This document shows positions 34,246 through 41,359 of a stretch of DNA of 41,359 nt, one piece after another. Below the pieces are notes generated by a model. The model did no database searches, was not told where the DNA came from, and was given only the letters and a program-made list of their open reading frames with translations. Source of the stretch: Desulfuribacillus alkaliarsenatis (lineage in GTDB: Bacteria; Bacillota; Bacilli; Desulfuribacillales; Desulfuribacillaceae); NCBI RefSeq assembly GCF_001730225.1, contig NZ_MIJE01000006.1, positions 1 through 41,359 on the forward strand. Direction: 5' to 3'. The translations under genes and the position numbers were made by a program. Within the stretch, counting starts at the first letter, position 1. Every line of letters begins with the position of its first letter.

Positions 34246-35121
34246 ATGAGAAAGGTTAAAGTAGCAGCTACGCAAATGAGCTGTAGCAACAATATTGAAC
34301 AGAACATAGAAAAAGCAGATAAGCTTGTACGGGAAGCGGCAGCAGAAGGAGCACAGATAATTTTACTACAAGAACTATTCGAGACACCTTACTTCTGTCA
34401 GAAGGAAAATCCAGATTATTACTTCTATGCGACAGAGCTTGAAGAGAATAAGGCTATCAAGCACTTTAAAGAAGTTGCTAAAGAACTCGGGGTCGTGCTA
34501 CCGATTAGCTTTTATGAGAAAAAGAACAACGCTCGATATAACTCATTAGCCGTTATAGATGCTGATGGCAAAGTGTTAGGCTTATATCGCAAAAGTCATA
34601 TTCCTGATGGACCAGGCTACGAAGAGAAATTTTACTTTAATCCAGGTGATACAGGCTTTAAGGTTTGGAAGACTAAATATGCAAAAATTGGCGTCGGGGT
34701 CTGCTGGGATCAATGGTATCCTGAAGCGGCTCGTTGTATGGCCTTACAGGGGGCAGAAGTATTATTCTACCCTACAGCCATAGGCTCAGAGCCCGAGGAC
34801 TCATCTATCGATTCTAAGGACCATTGGCAGACCTGTATGCTAGGACACGCCGCAGCAAATCTTGTGCCAGTAGTAGCTTCTAATCGTGTGGGTGTAGAGC
34901 AGCAAGACGGCTCAGAGATTACTTTCTATGGTTCGTCATTTATAGCAGGTGCTCAAGGGCAGAAGCTAGTCGAAGCAAATCGCACGGATGAGACTATTAT
35001 CTATACAGAATTAGACCTTGACCAGCTTGAGCGTCAACGTGCAGAGTGGGGAATCTATCGAGATAGACGTCCAGATTTGTACAAAATCATCACCTCCTAC
35101 GATGGAGAGAATACACTGTAA
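34246..35121 (+). CDS. aguB: N-carbamoylputrescine amidase
   Basis: A 291-residue nitrilase-superfamily amidase that releases putrescine, CO2 and ammonia from N-carbamoylputrescine. The Glu-Lys-Cys triad is visible as E43 (LLQELFETPYF), K116 (YRKSHIPDGPGY) and C153 (GVCWDQWYPEAAR). The start is the ATG at 34246, five bases after GGGAGGTG; a TTG at 34231 precedes the site. It acts directly after aguA in the same pathway. Confidence 0.95.
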   Translation: MRKVKVAATQMSCSNNIEQNIEKADKLVREAAAEGAQIILLQELFETPYFCQKENPDYYFYATELEENKAIKHFKEVAKELGVVLPISFYEKKNNARYNSLAVIDADGKVLGLYRKSHIPDGPGYEEKFYFNPGDTGFKVWKTKYAKIGVGVCWDQWYPEAARCMALQGAEVLFYPTAIGSEPEDSSIDSKDHWQTCMLGHAAANLVPVVASNRVGVEQQDGSEITFYGSSFIAGAQGQKLVEANRTDETIIYTELDLDQLERQRAEWGIYRDRRPDLYKIITSYDGENTL

Positions 35122-35142
35122 CCATAACTTAAACATTAAATA

Positions 35143-35151
35143 TGATATAAT
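35143..35151 (+). promoter_or_regulatory. extended -10 promoter element
   Basis: TGATATAAT matches the extended TGnTATAAT -10, 34 bases before the small membrane protein gene. The -35 region is poor, which is common with extended -10 promoters. Confidence 0.4.
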
Positions 35152-35184
35152 ATTCGTATGCATATTTAGGAGAGGATGATATTT

Positions 35185-35625
35185 ATGGCTTCAGTGATTT
35201 TATCGATTGTCTTAATCGGCGCATTGGCAATCATATTCATTAATAGAATGAGTCGTATGCGCGAGGAGGCGAATGCACAACCAGTCGTTCAGTTAGAAAC
35301 CTTAGAGGACAAACAGAACTATCTTAATACATTGCAAAGACGTAGTAGACTTGACAGCCAAGAGTGGATGTACGTGCTGTTAGCCTATTTCGTATTAGAA
35401 AAGCTCGTTGAAATTGAATCAGTACAAGCCGCCCATGATTGGATGGAACAACAATCGCCTGAAACGATTAACGACCTAATGAGTGATATGCTTAATGACG
35501 AAGCGTTTATAGATAGCATTATTGCTGACCTGCCTGAAGAACTAAGTGCTGCTCCAGTAGATAGTGTATATTCCAATGAAGATGCAGGAGCATCAGGCTC
35601 AGGAGATGCAGGTAGTGGTGAATAA
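35185..35625 (+). CDS. small single-span membrane protein, unknown function
   Basis: A 146-residue protein I do not recognise. An N-terminal hydrophobic segment (~3-20) is followed by a basic patch (NRMSRMRE), a charged helical region, a central EWMYVLLAYFVLEKLVEIE stretch and an acidic C-terminus ending in Gly/Ser/Ala-rich residues. The likely topology is one membrane span with a cytoplasmic tail. The ATG at 35185 is about eight bases after AGGAGAGG; an ATG at 35176 abuts that site. It may share a transcript with the histidine kinase 60 bases downstream. Confidence 0.65.
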   Translation: MASVILSIVLIGALAIIFINRMSRMREEANAQPVVQLETLEDKQNYLNTLQRRSRLDSQEWMYVLLAYFVLEKLVEIESVQAAHDWMEQQSPETINDLMSDMLNDEAFIDSIIADLPEELSAAPVDSVYSNEDAGASGSGDAGSGE

Positions 35626-35685
35626 CCACTGCCTATTATTTCAGTCTGAATTATTTGAAAATTATGTCAATTTAACGGGTGAGCT

Positions 35686-37242
35686 ATGAATCCAGTAGTC
35701 AGGTACAAAATAATAATATCAATATTATTTGGACTTCTAACTTTGAGTGCAGCGTTTAATTCTATGGAATATTCGTTGCCATCATTTCAGGTGAATATTT
35801 TTTGGGGACATATTTTTTTAATTATTGTAACATTAGCTTGGGGAAGGAAATACGGCTTTATTAGCGTGACTTTTGGGCTTGTGTTCCTATATCCGTTTTT
35901 GTTATGGCCCTATAATGGTGTGGCAAATATCGTGCCAGTCATTCTGCTTTATATATGGGTATGGATTCTTGGTGGTAACAGTTCCGCGGGGGTTAATATC
36001 TATGTAAGGCAGGGAATTTTTGCTGTGCTTACGGTTGTGGCTTTTTTCATTGTAGTCCCTCTTTTGTACAGTTTAAATCCATTACTTCTAAACGAGTCTA
36101 TGTCAGCAACGATTGAGAGTAATCATCTGCAGTTTATTGCTGTTAAGACGGTAGTTAATGAACTAATTGTCTTGGCGGTATGCGATGCATTATTATTAAT
36201 TCCAATAGTTCGGAAGATATTTAGACTGCCTAAAGTACAAGGATTCCAATATAATGGTCGAATAATATTGGGGGTTATGGCAATAAGCGTATTGTTTGCC
36301 AGTGTTATCGTAACTACAATCTACGAGATTATATTTCAACACGAAAGCTTTAACTGGATAGCTACGGAACAGCCAGTTATCATTGCAACAATGGTAATGC
36401 AAATTGCTTTTGGCATAATAGGAGGGGGAATTGCGGCGCGGTTTTATCAGAGTCGGCTTCAAGCAGAAGACTCTTTGCGAGAGTCGGTAATAGAAATTCA
36501 AAGTCTAAACTCACAGTTAGAAATGAGAGTTGCTGAACGGACTGAAGAACTTCAGCATGCTATAGAAGAACTACAAGCATATGTTTATACAGTCTCTCAC
36601 GATTTGAAATCACCAGTTAGAGCAATTGAAGGATATTGTCAACTAATCTTAGAAGATTATCGAAATCAATTACCACAAGATGCAATCGAAATGTTGGAAA
36701 ACATAAATACTATCAGTTCGGATATGTTGATTATGATGGATAAGCTATTAGAACATGATAGATATTCTAAAAAACAGGTAGACGGAACTTGGACGAATAT
36801 GGAACCAATGATTCGAGAAATAGTAGAGGAACTACGCGTTTCTAGCATCAACCCTAAGGTGCAGCTTATCTTTTGCAAGTCACTACCAGATGTTTGGGGA
36901 GACCCTATATTGCTCCGCATGGTGCTATACAACCTGTTGTCTAACTCTATGAAGTTTGCGAAAAATCGTGAAACTATTGTAATCGAGATTGATGTAAGAG
37001 AGAATAATCAGGAATGGGAATTTTCTATTGCTGACAATGGTGTAGGTTTTGAACCTGAATATGCAGATAAGCTTTTTCAACTGTTCCAAAGGCTTCATAG
37101 TTCAAAAGATTTTGAGGGTAGCGGGATTGGACTTTCTACGGTAAAAAAGATCATCCAAAGACATAATGGCCAGGTATGGATTACAGGTAAACAAGAAAAA
37201 GGAGCTACGGTTTTTTTTACATTGCAAAAAAAGTCTGGGTAA
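35686..37242 (+). CDS. membrane sensor histidine kinase
   Basis: A 518-residue kinase. An N-terminal membrane region with about seven to eight hydrophobic segments (~8-250) acts as sensor, followed by a coiled coil (~257-298). The HisKA domain has the phospho-acceptor His305 in VSHDLKSP. The ATPase domain shows the N box (YNLLSNSMKFAKN ~415-427), DNGVGF (450-455) and GSGIGLS (478-484). All catalytic motifs are intact. The dimerisation region resembles kinases of the phytochrome type that pair with stand-alone receivers. The gene for such a receiver follows after a terminator-like hairpin. Confidence 0.9.
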   Translation: MNPVVRYKIIISILFGLLTLSAAFNSMEYSLPSFQVNIFWGHIFLIIVTLAWGRKYGFISVTFGLVFLYPFLLWPYNGVANIVPVILLYIWVWILGGNSSAGVNIYVRQGIFAVLTVVAFFIVVPLLYSLNPLLLNESMSATIESNHLQFIAVKTVVNELIVLAVCDALLLIPIVRKIFRLPKVQGFQYNGRIILGVMAISVLFASVIVTTIYEIIFQHESFNWIATEQPVIIATMVMQIAFGIIGGGIAARFYQSRLQAEDSLRESVIEIQSLNSQLEMRVAERTEELQHAIEELQAYVYTVSHDLKSPVRAIEGYCQLILEDYRNQLPQDAIEMLENINTISSDMLIMMDKLLEHDRYSKKQVDGTWTNMEPMIREIVEELRVSSINPKVQLIFCKSLPDVWGDPILLRMVLYNLLSNSMKFAKNRETIVIEIDVRENNQEWEFSIADNGVGFEPEYADKLFQLFQRLHSSKDFEGSGIGLSTVKKIIQRHNGQVWITGKQEKGATVFFTLQKKSG

Positions 37243-37270
37243 AAGATAAGAAAAATACATACTCGAGTGC

Positions 37271-37307
37271 AAAATACCTTGGTACATTAACCATAGGTAT
37301 TTTTTTG
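37271..37307 (+). terminator. terminator after the histidine kinase
   Basis: AAATACCT pairs with AGGTATTT, with inner TGGT/ACCA, followed by seven T. A copy differing at two of 33 positions lies at 38918-38950. Confidence 0.8.
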
Positions 37308-37333
37308 TAATATAACAGAGGAGGCGCTTTCAT

Positions 37334-37696
37334 TTGGGTGAATTGGCCGTTCTAATAGTAGAAGACTCGAGATACGCTGCTGATGTTAATGCTAGGCAAG
37401 TTCAAAAAGCAGGGTATATAGTGAAATATGAAATCGTTAGTAATAAAGTAGAAATGATACGATTGATACAAGAACAATCTTGGGATTTAATACTCAGTGA
37501 CCATTCATTGCCAGCATTTAGCTCTCTTGAAGCTTTGGAGATTCGCAACCGATACTGTCCAGAGGTACCTTTTATAATAGTTACAGAGTATATTGGTGAG
37601 AAGGAACATATAGTAGCAATTGAGGGTGGGTGTCAAGAAATTATACATAAGAGAGAATTACAGAGCTTGCGTAGGGCTGTCCAGAATCTAGTTTGA
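37334..37696 (+). CDS. stand-alone receiver-domain response regulator
   Basis: A 120-residue CheY-like receiver with no output domain. The acidic pocket is E10/D11, the phospho-acceptor is D56 (LILSDHSLP), the switch Thr is T84 and the conserved Lys is K106. All key residues are present, so it should be phosphorylated. The TTG start is fixed by AGAGGAGG nine bases upstream. It lies between the histidine kinase and a second response regulator, so it may relay or compete for phosphate from the kinase. Confidence 0.87.
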   Translation: MGELAVLIVEDSRYAADVNARQVQKAGYIVKYEIVSNKVEMIRLIQEQSWDLILSDHSLPAFSSLEALEIRNRYCPEVPFIIVTEYIGEKEHIVAIEGGCQEIIHKRELQSLRRAVQNLV

Positions 37697-37725
37697 GAAA
37701 GTGTTTAACTTTTATGTTAATATAA

Positions 37726-37773
37726 TTGTTATAAATGTTCCTTCGTTATACAATAATCATATATGACTATTGT
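37726..37773 (+). promoter_or_regulatory. promoter and palindromic operator of the YesN-type regulator
   Basis: TTGTTA (37726-37731) and TACAAT (37749-37754) are 17 bases apart. A 24-bp palindrome with 11 of 12 pairs matched (arms ACAATA and TATTGT, centre TCATATATGA) covers 37750-37773, overlapping the -10 and the start region. This suits repression or autoregulation. Confidence 0.5.
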
Positions 37774-37796
37774 TATTGGGCGAAGGGGTTGTTCAA

Positions 37797-38888
37797 GTGT
37801 ATCGGGTGTTGATTGTCGATGACATGGAAATTATGAGAAAACTCATGAGAAGAATGAAGTTTTGGGGTTCGGTGTCTGGATTTGAATTAGTAGCGGAGGC
37901 GGAAAATGGAGCCGATGCATTACAGGTTCTTCAAGAACAAGCAATCGATGTTGTGATAACAGATATTCGGATGCCCAAAGTTGATGGACTAGAGCTGCTA
38001 CAACAAATTACAACGCTACAACTTTGCAGATATGTTATTTTAGTAAGTGAGCATTCAGATTTTGAATATGCAAGAAAAGGAATTCAATATGGAGCATATG
38101 ACTATCTGGTGAAACCTGTGAACGAGGCTAACTTACAATCAGTATTACTAAAAATTGAGCAGGACATACCTGTTCAAAATGTAAATAATAATAACCAATT
38201 TGAGCGACAAGTACAAACTATACAGACTTATCTAAAGCAAGGAAAAGGTACTGAGGCTATTGCAGTCTTCACACATATACTTGATGACTTACGCGAATCG
38301 GATAAGTTTCAGCACAATATAAATATAAGCACAAAAAAACTATACGGAATCTATAAAGATTTAGCATCATATTTTTTAGAGCATTTTCCATGGCTTAGCA
38401 CCATTACAACAATTAACCGATACTCAGAGATAATGGATAGCATAAACTGGCAACAAGATATGGACAAGTCGACATTTAATTATTGTGAAAATGTAGTATC
38501 TGATTATATTAAGGAAATGGCTATTATTATAGAACATTTTCAATACACTACTGGTCATAACCCTGTCATTCAAGAAACAGTAGCCTACATCCTCAGTCAC
38601 ATTGATGAAGAGATAAATGTAGCGCAGATAGCAGGTAGTGTGCATGTGAATATTTCTTATCTTAGTAACCTATTCCGTCAAAAAACTAAGATGACTATCA
38701 AGCGATTTATTCTACGAGTTAAAATCGAACGAGCAAAAATATTGCTACTAGAAAACAAGTTGAAAAACTATGAGATAGCTGAAAGGCTGGGTTATAAAGA
38801 TTACGAATATTTTGCAAAGGTTTTTAAAAAGCATACGGGGCAAACTTTGACGGAATTTCGGCAAGACCTAAAAAAAATAGGGGAATAA
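37797..38888 (+). CDS. YesN-type response regulator (receiver + AraC HTH)
   Basis: A 363-residue transcription regulator. The receiver domain (1-~120) has D9/D10, the phospho-acceptor D56 (ITDIRMPKVDG), S84 and K106. A helical middle region (~130-255) leads to an AraC-type double HTH (~262-360) with YLSNLFRQKT and YEIAERLGYKDYEYFAKVFKKHTG. The GTG at 37797 is chosen because GAAGGGG lies eight bases upstream and it gives the typical MYRVLIVDD start; an upstream TTG at 37770 is unsupported. It is followed by the duplicate terminator and then by the chemoreceptor. Confidence 0.9.
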   Translation: MYRVLIVDDMEIMRKLMRRMKFWGSVSGFELVAEAENGADALQVLQEQAIDVVITDIRMPKVDGLELLQQITTLQLCRYVILVSEHSDFEYARKGIQYGAYDYLVKPVNEANLQSVLLKIEQDIPVQNVNNNNQFERQVQTIQTYLKQGKGTEAIAVFTHILDDLRESDKFQHNINISTKKLYGIYKDLASYFLEHFPWLSTITTINRYSEIMDSINWQQDMDKSTFNYCENVVSDYIKEMAIIIEHFQYTTGHNPVIQETVAYILSHIDEEINVAQIAGSVHVNISYLSNLFRQKTKMTIKRFILRVKIERAKILLLENKLKNYEIAERLGYKDYEYFAKVFKKHTGQTLTEFRQDLKKIGE

Positions 38889-38917
38889 CGATAAATAATT
38901 CCATACTCTTTATTTTG

Positions 38918-38951
38918 ATACCTTGGTATATTCACCATAGGTATTTTTTTG
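38918..38951 (+). terminator. terminator after the YesN-type gene
   Basis: ATACCT pairs with AGGTAT, with inner TGGT/ACCA, followed by seven T. It is nearly identical to the hairpin at 37274-37306. Confidence 0.8.
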
Positions 38952-38999
38952 TCGAAAAATCAAACAAAAACTAATTGAGTAATGAAAGGGAGACAGGAA

Positions 39000-41045
39000 T
39001 TGCAAAACAAAAAAAGATTTATTGGAATTCGCGGCAAAATGTTTATTGCTGTTGTTGTATCAGTTATGCTCTTGTTGAGCTTGTTTTCAAGTGTGATTTA
39101 TTGGAAAGCCAAGGTCATAATTGACGACGGTGTAAACACGGAGCTGGCAGCCTATAAGGAAATGATTGCTGAGGATATTACCACAGTATTGTTGCTAGCA
39201 GGACAAGATGTAATCCAAATAGAAAATAATCAATACATAAGGGATTTTATGGAGAGAGCTCCGCTGGTTAATGATGTAACACAAGCGGAGGGATATCGAG
39301 AACTGATTACAACATTGAACTCTATTCGCAACAAGAATGAGAACATGTTAAATATGTACCTTGGGATAGATTCGATTAATCGATTGCTTATTCACGATGA
39401 ATATGAGTTACCTGCTGACTTCGATATGCAAGCACGTCCTTGGTACCAGGCAGCTATTGAGAATGGAGAATTAACAATTTCTGAACCGTATATTGATGTT
39501 TCGTCCAATAGTCTTGTTATTACAGTGTGTACGCCGATATATAATAATTTAGGTGATTTGTTAGGGGTGGCAGGAATGGACATTACCCTTGACCGCATTT
39601 CTGAGATTATGGGAGATTTTCAATACAAAGAAACCGGACATGCTTTGCTTTTGAACGATAACGGTCAATATATTTTTAATCCTGATTCGAATCTGATACT
39701 GCAGGAATCAATTAGCGATGAAACGCAAGGGCTAGGAAGCATTGCGAGAGGATTATTGAGTGGAGCGACTGGTTTGGATAGCATATCTATAGAAGGACGA
39801 CCGCATCTTGTGTCATATGCACCAATTTCATTAAGTGACTGGACTGTTGCACTTATCGTACCTCTGGCTGAAGCAGAGGAGGAGTTGAATGTATTTAGAA
39901 TACTTTTTTTCGTGGCTACAGTTATAGTTTTCATCTTTTTATCAATTGTGATTTACTTTTTGTCTGGGAGCATACTGAAGCAAGTTCCACAACTGCTAAC
40001 GGCTTTTGAACAAGCAAAAGCTGGGGATTTAACAGTTCAAGCTACACCTCGGACTCAAGATGAGTTAGGTCAGCTTACAGAAGGTTTTAATAATATGATT
40101 GGTACTCAGCGTAATGTGATACAAGACGTAACAGGAATGACTCATTATATATCAGGAATTGTAAGTAATACAGAAGAGAACATTATTGAACTCAATATGA
40201 ATATTGAAGAAATTTCTGCGACTACACAGCAAGTATCTGCTGGTATGGAACAGACAGCCGCTTCTATGGAAGAAATGAATGCTACCTCGACAGATATTGA
40301 GTCAGCAATGCAAAAAATAACAGATAAAGCAGACGAAGGAAATAGGTCAGCGAAGGAAATAAATCAACGAGCACTAAATCTCAAACAAAATGCGATTAAA
40401 TCTAGTAAATATGCACAAGAAATTTATGAAACAACAAATACTAAACTACGCACTGCGATTGAAGAATCAAAAGCAATTGATAAGATACATGTATTATCAG
40501 AAGCAATCCTAGAAATTACATCTCAAACCAATTTATTGGCGCTTAATGCAGCAATTGAAGCAGCTAGAGCGGGAGAAGCAGGGAAAGGTTTTGCTGTAGT
40601 TGCTGACGAAATACGTAAGCTTGCTGAGGATTCGAAACAAACTGTTACACAAATTCAAGAAGTAAGTAGCACAGTTACAACATCAGTTACACATTTAGCA
40701 GAAAGTTCTCGGGAAATGCTAGATTTTCTTGAGCAACAGGTTGTTCAAGATTATAGAATGCTTGTGGAAACAGGGGAACAATACAGTGATGACGCGAAGT
40801 ATGTAGATACAATGCTACAAGAATTTCAAGAGATTTCTACGCATATGCTTGACTCAATTCAAGGGATGTTGAACGCCATTAATGAAGTTACACAGGCCAC
40901 TCATGAAGGAGCAGAAGGAATTACCAATATAGCAGAAAAAGCAAGTGTTTTTACGAGTAGAACTGAAGATATGGTTTCACAAATGAAAGAGACTAGAAAC
41001 AATACTGAGCAACTAGCTGTTAAGATGGCACAGTTCAAAGTGTAA
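39000..41045 (+). CDS. methyl-accepting chemotaxis protein with dCache sensor
   Basis: A 681-residue chemoreceptor. TM1 is at ~13-34, a double-Cache extracytoplasmic domain at ~40-295, TM2 at ~298-318, then HAMP and a signalling coiled coil with the tip [35 protein letters not shown]. In the sensor, R146-x-W148-Y149, Y164, D166 and D194 match the amino-acid-binding dCache pattern, so the ligand may be an amino acid or related amine. The TTG at 39000 has AAAGGGAG seven bases upstream; the ATG at 38982 lies before that site without one of its own. No CheR tether is seen. Confidence 0.9.
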   Translation: MQNKKRFIGIRGKMFIAVVVSVMLLLSLFSSVIYWKAKVIIDDGVNTELAAYKEMIAEDITTVLLLAGQDVIQIENNQYIRDFMERAPLVNDVTQAEGYRELITTLNSIRNKNENMLNMYLGIDSINRLLIHDEYELPADFDMQARPWYQAAIENGELTISEPYIDVSSNSLVITVCTPIYNNLGDLLGVAGMDITLDRISEIMGDFQYKETGHALLLNDNGQYIFNPDSNLILQESISDETQGLGSIARGLLSGATGLDSISIEGRPHLVSYAPISLSDWTVALIVPLAEAEEELNVFRILFFVATVIVFIFLSIVIYFLSGSILKQVPQLLTAFEQAKAGDLTVQATPRTQDELGQLTEGFNNMIGTQRNVIQDVTGMTHYISGIVSNTEENIIELNMNIEEISATTQQVSAGMEQTAASMEEMNATSTDIESAMQKITDKADEGNRSAKEINQRALNLKQNAIKSSKYAQEIYETTNTKLRTAIEESKAIDKIHVLSEAILEITSQTNLLALNAAIEAARAGEAGKGFAVVADEIRKLAEDSKQTVTQIQEVSSTVTTSVTHLAESSREMLDFLEQQVVQDYRMLVETGEQYSDDAKYVDTMLQEFQEISTHMLDSIQGMLNAINEVTQATHEGAEGITNIAEKASVFTSRTEDMVSQMKETRNNTEQLAVKMAQFKV

Positions 41046-41143
41046 ATAATCAGATTGGTAACACAATCCCTCTTTACTACTAGCTACGAAAAGAATAGAA
41101 TATAGGTAAATATAATCCTGTCTTTGACACTTGATGAATACAA

Positions 41144-41184
41144 AAAGCCTGTAGAACCTTGATACTAAAGGGTCTGCAGGCTTT
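41144..41184 (-). terminator. terminator of the minus-strand gene at the window edge
   Basis: AAAGCCTG-TAGA-ACC pairs with GGG-TCTG-CAGGCTTT (G-T and one mismatch). On the minus strand the stem is followed by a T-run, so it fits the gene ending at 41214. Confidence 0.65.
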
Positions 41185-41213
41185 AATGTTTGCCGAAAAA
41201 GTGAGTAATGTTT

Positions 41214-41359
41214 TTATTTTTTTGTATCTTTAAAAATTTTTTTCATCTTACTTGTAGTAATAATCTGATAGTCAGTGCGAAAGCTAAATGCTTCATGTAA
41301 AGCATCAGTAAAATCAGTTCTGGTATATAAGGGTTCATAACCTTCACCCTTAATCACCT
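41214..41359 (-). CDS. C-terminal end of a minus-strand protein, possibly a transposase (partial)
   Basis: Reading the minus strand from the window edge, an open frame runs 47 codons to a TAA at 41214-41216. The end sequence includes EGYEPLYTRTDFTDALHEAF and ends KMKKIFKDTKK. It lacks its start, which lies beyond the window. The LHEAFxFRTDYQI segment recalls the C-termini of DDE transposases of the IS4/IS1634 type; I hold that only tentatively. A matching minus-strand terminator follows at 41144-41184. The frame is too short to be in the usual ORF lists but its position and terminator support it. Confidence 0.55.
   Translation of the reverse strand, partial: VIKGEGYEPLYTRTDFTDALHEAFSFRTDYQIITTSKMKKIFKDTKK

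Noticed and set aside
13763-37773. A shared ACAAT...ATTGT operator at 13765, 23591 and 37750
   Set aside because: The spacers are 20, 4 and 14 bases, so the sites do not form one consistent motif and chance in AT-rich DNA is likely.

Overview
The window reads as a chromosomal segment of a low-GC, Gram-positive-type anaerobe (Bacillota). The evidence is A+T-rich DNA, strong GGAGG-type ribosome binding sites with frequent GTG and TTG starts, an rRNA-tRNA cluster of Bacillus style with encoded CCA ends, the cdaA-cdaR-glmM-glmS cell-wall/c-di-AMP region, and a glmS ribozyme. The sulfur genes and a Tat-exported molybdopterin oxidoreductase suggest a sulfur-compound-respiring lineage, possibly near Desulfuribacillus. 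That placement is inference from gene content, not from a search.

Layout. 1-1812: the 3' end of 23S rRNA, 5S rRNA, fourteen tRNAs and a second 5S inside the tRNA array, closed by a terminator. 2042-8296: a PAS/degenerate-AAA+/Fis-HTH regulator, then a siroheme sulfite reductase with N-terminal zinc ribbons, APS reductase AprA and AprB, and sulfate adenylyltransferase. Together these three enzymes can convert sulfate to APS, sulfite and sulfide. 8491-18056: cdaA, cdaR, an FAD-dependent oxidoreductase, glmM, a PAS-GGDEF-EAL protein, then the glmS ribozyme and glmS. This brings c-di-AMP synthesis, c-di-GMP turnover and UDP-GlcNAc precursor supply side by side. 18171-21006: a BASS-type transporter and a membrane-anchored MutS-like ATPase.

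21182-27638 is a second sulfur/redox region. It holds a YeeE/YedE-type transporter split into two half-genes in swapped order, a TusA protein, a convergent LysR regulator, and an operon of a Tat-lipoprotein four-cluster ferredoxin subunit, a molybdopterin catalytic subunit and a TorD chaperone. No NrfD-type membrane anchor is present. 27827-32853 holds a SurA-like lipoprotein, a CaCA cation antiporter, a DUF3006 protein, a chemoreceptor and a TPR protein.

33157-35121 encodes agmatine deiminase and N-carbamoylputrescine amidase (agmatine to putrescine). 35185-41045 encodes a small membrane protein, a histidine kinase, a stand-alone receiver, a YesN-type AraC response regulator and a dCache chemoreceptor. 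The window ends inside a minus-strand gene whose C-terminus resembles a transposase.

Most transcription units are bounded by clear intrinsic terminators. The less expected signals are the sulfate module with an unusual regulator, the swapped split transporter, the lipoprotein redox subunit, and several inverted repeats at promoters and ribosome binding sites.
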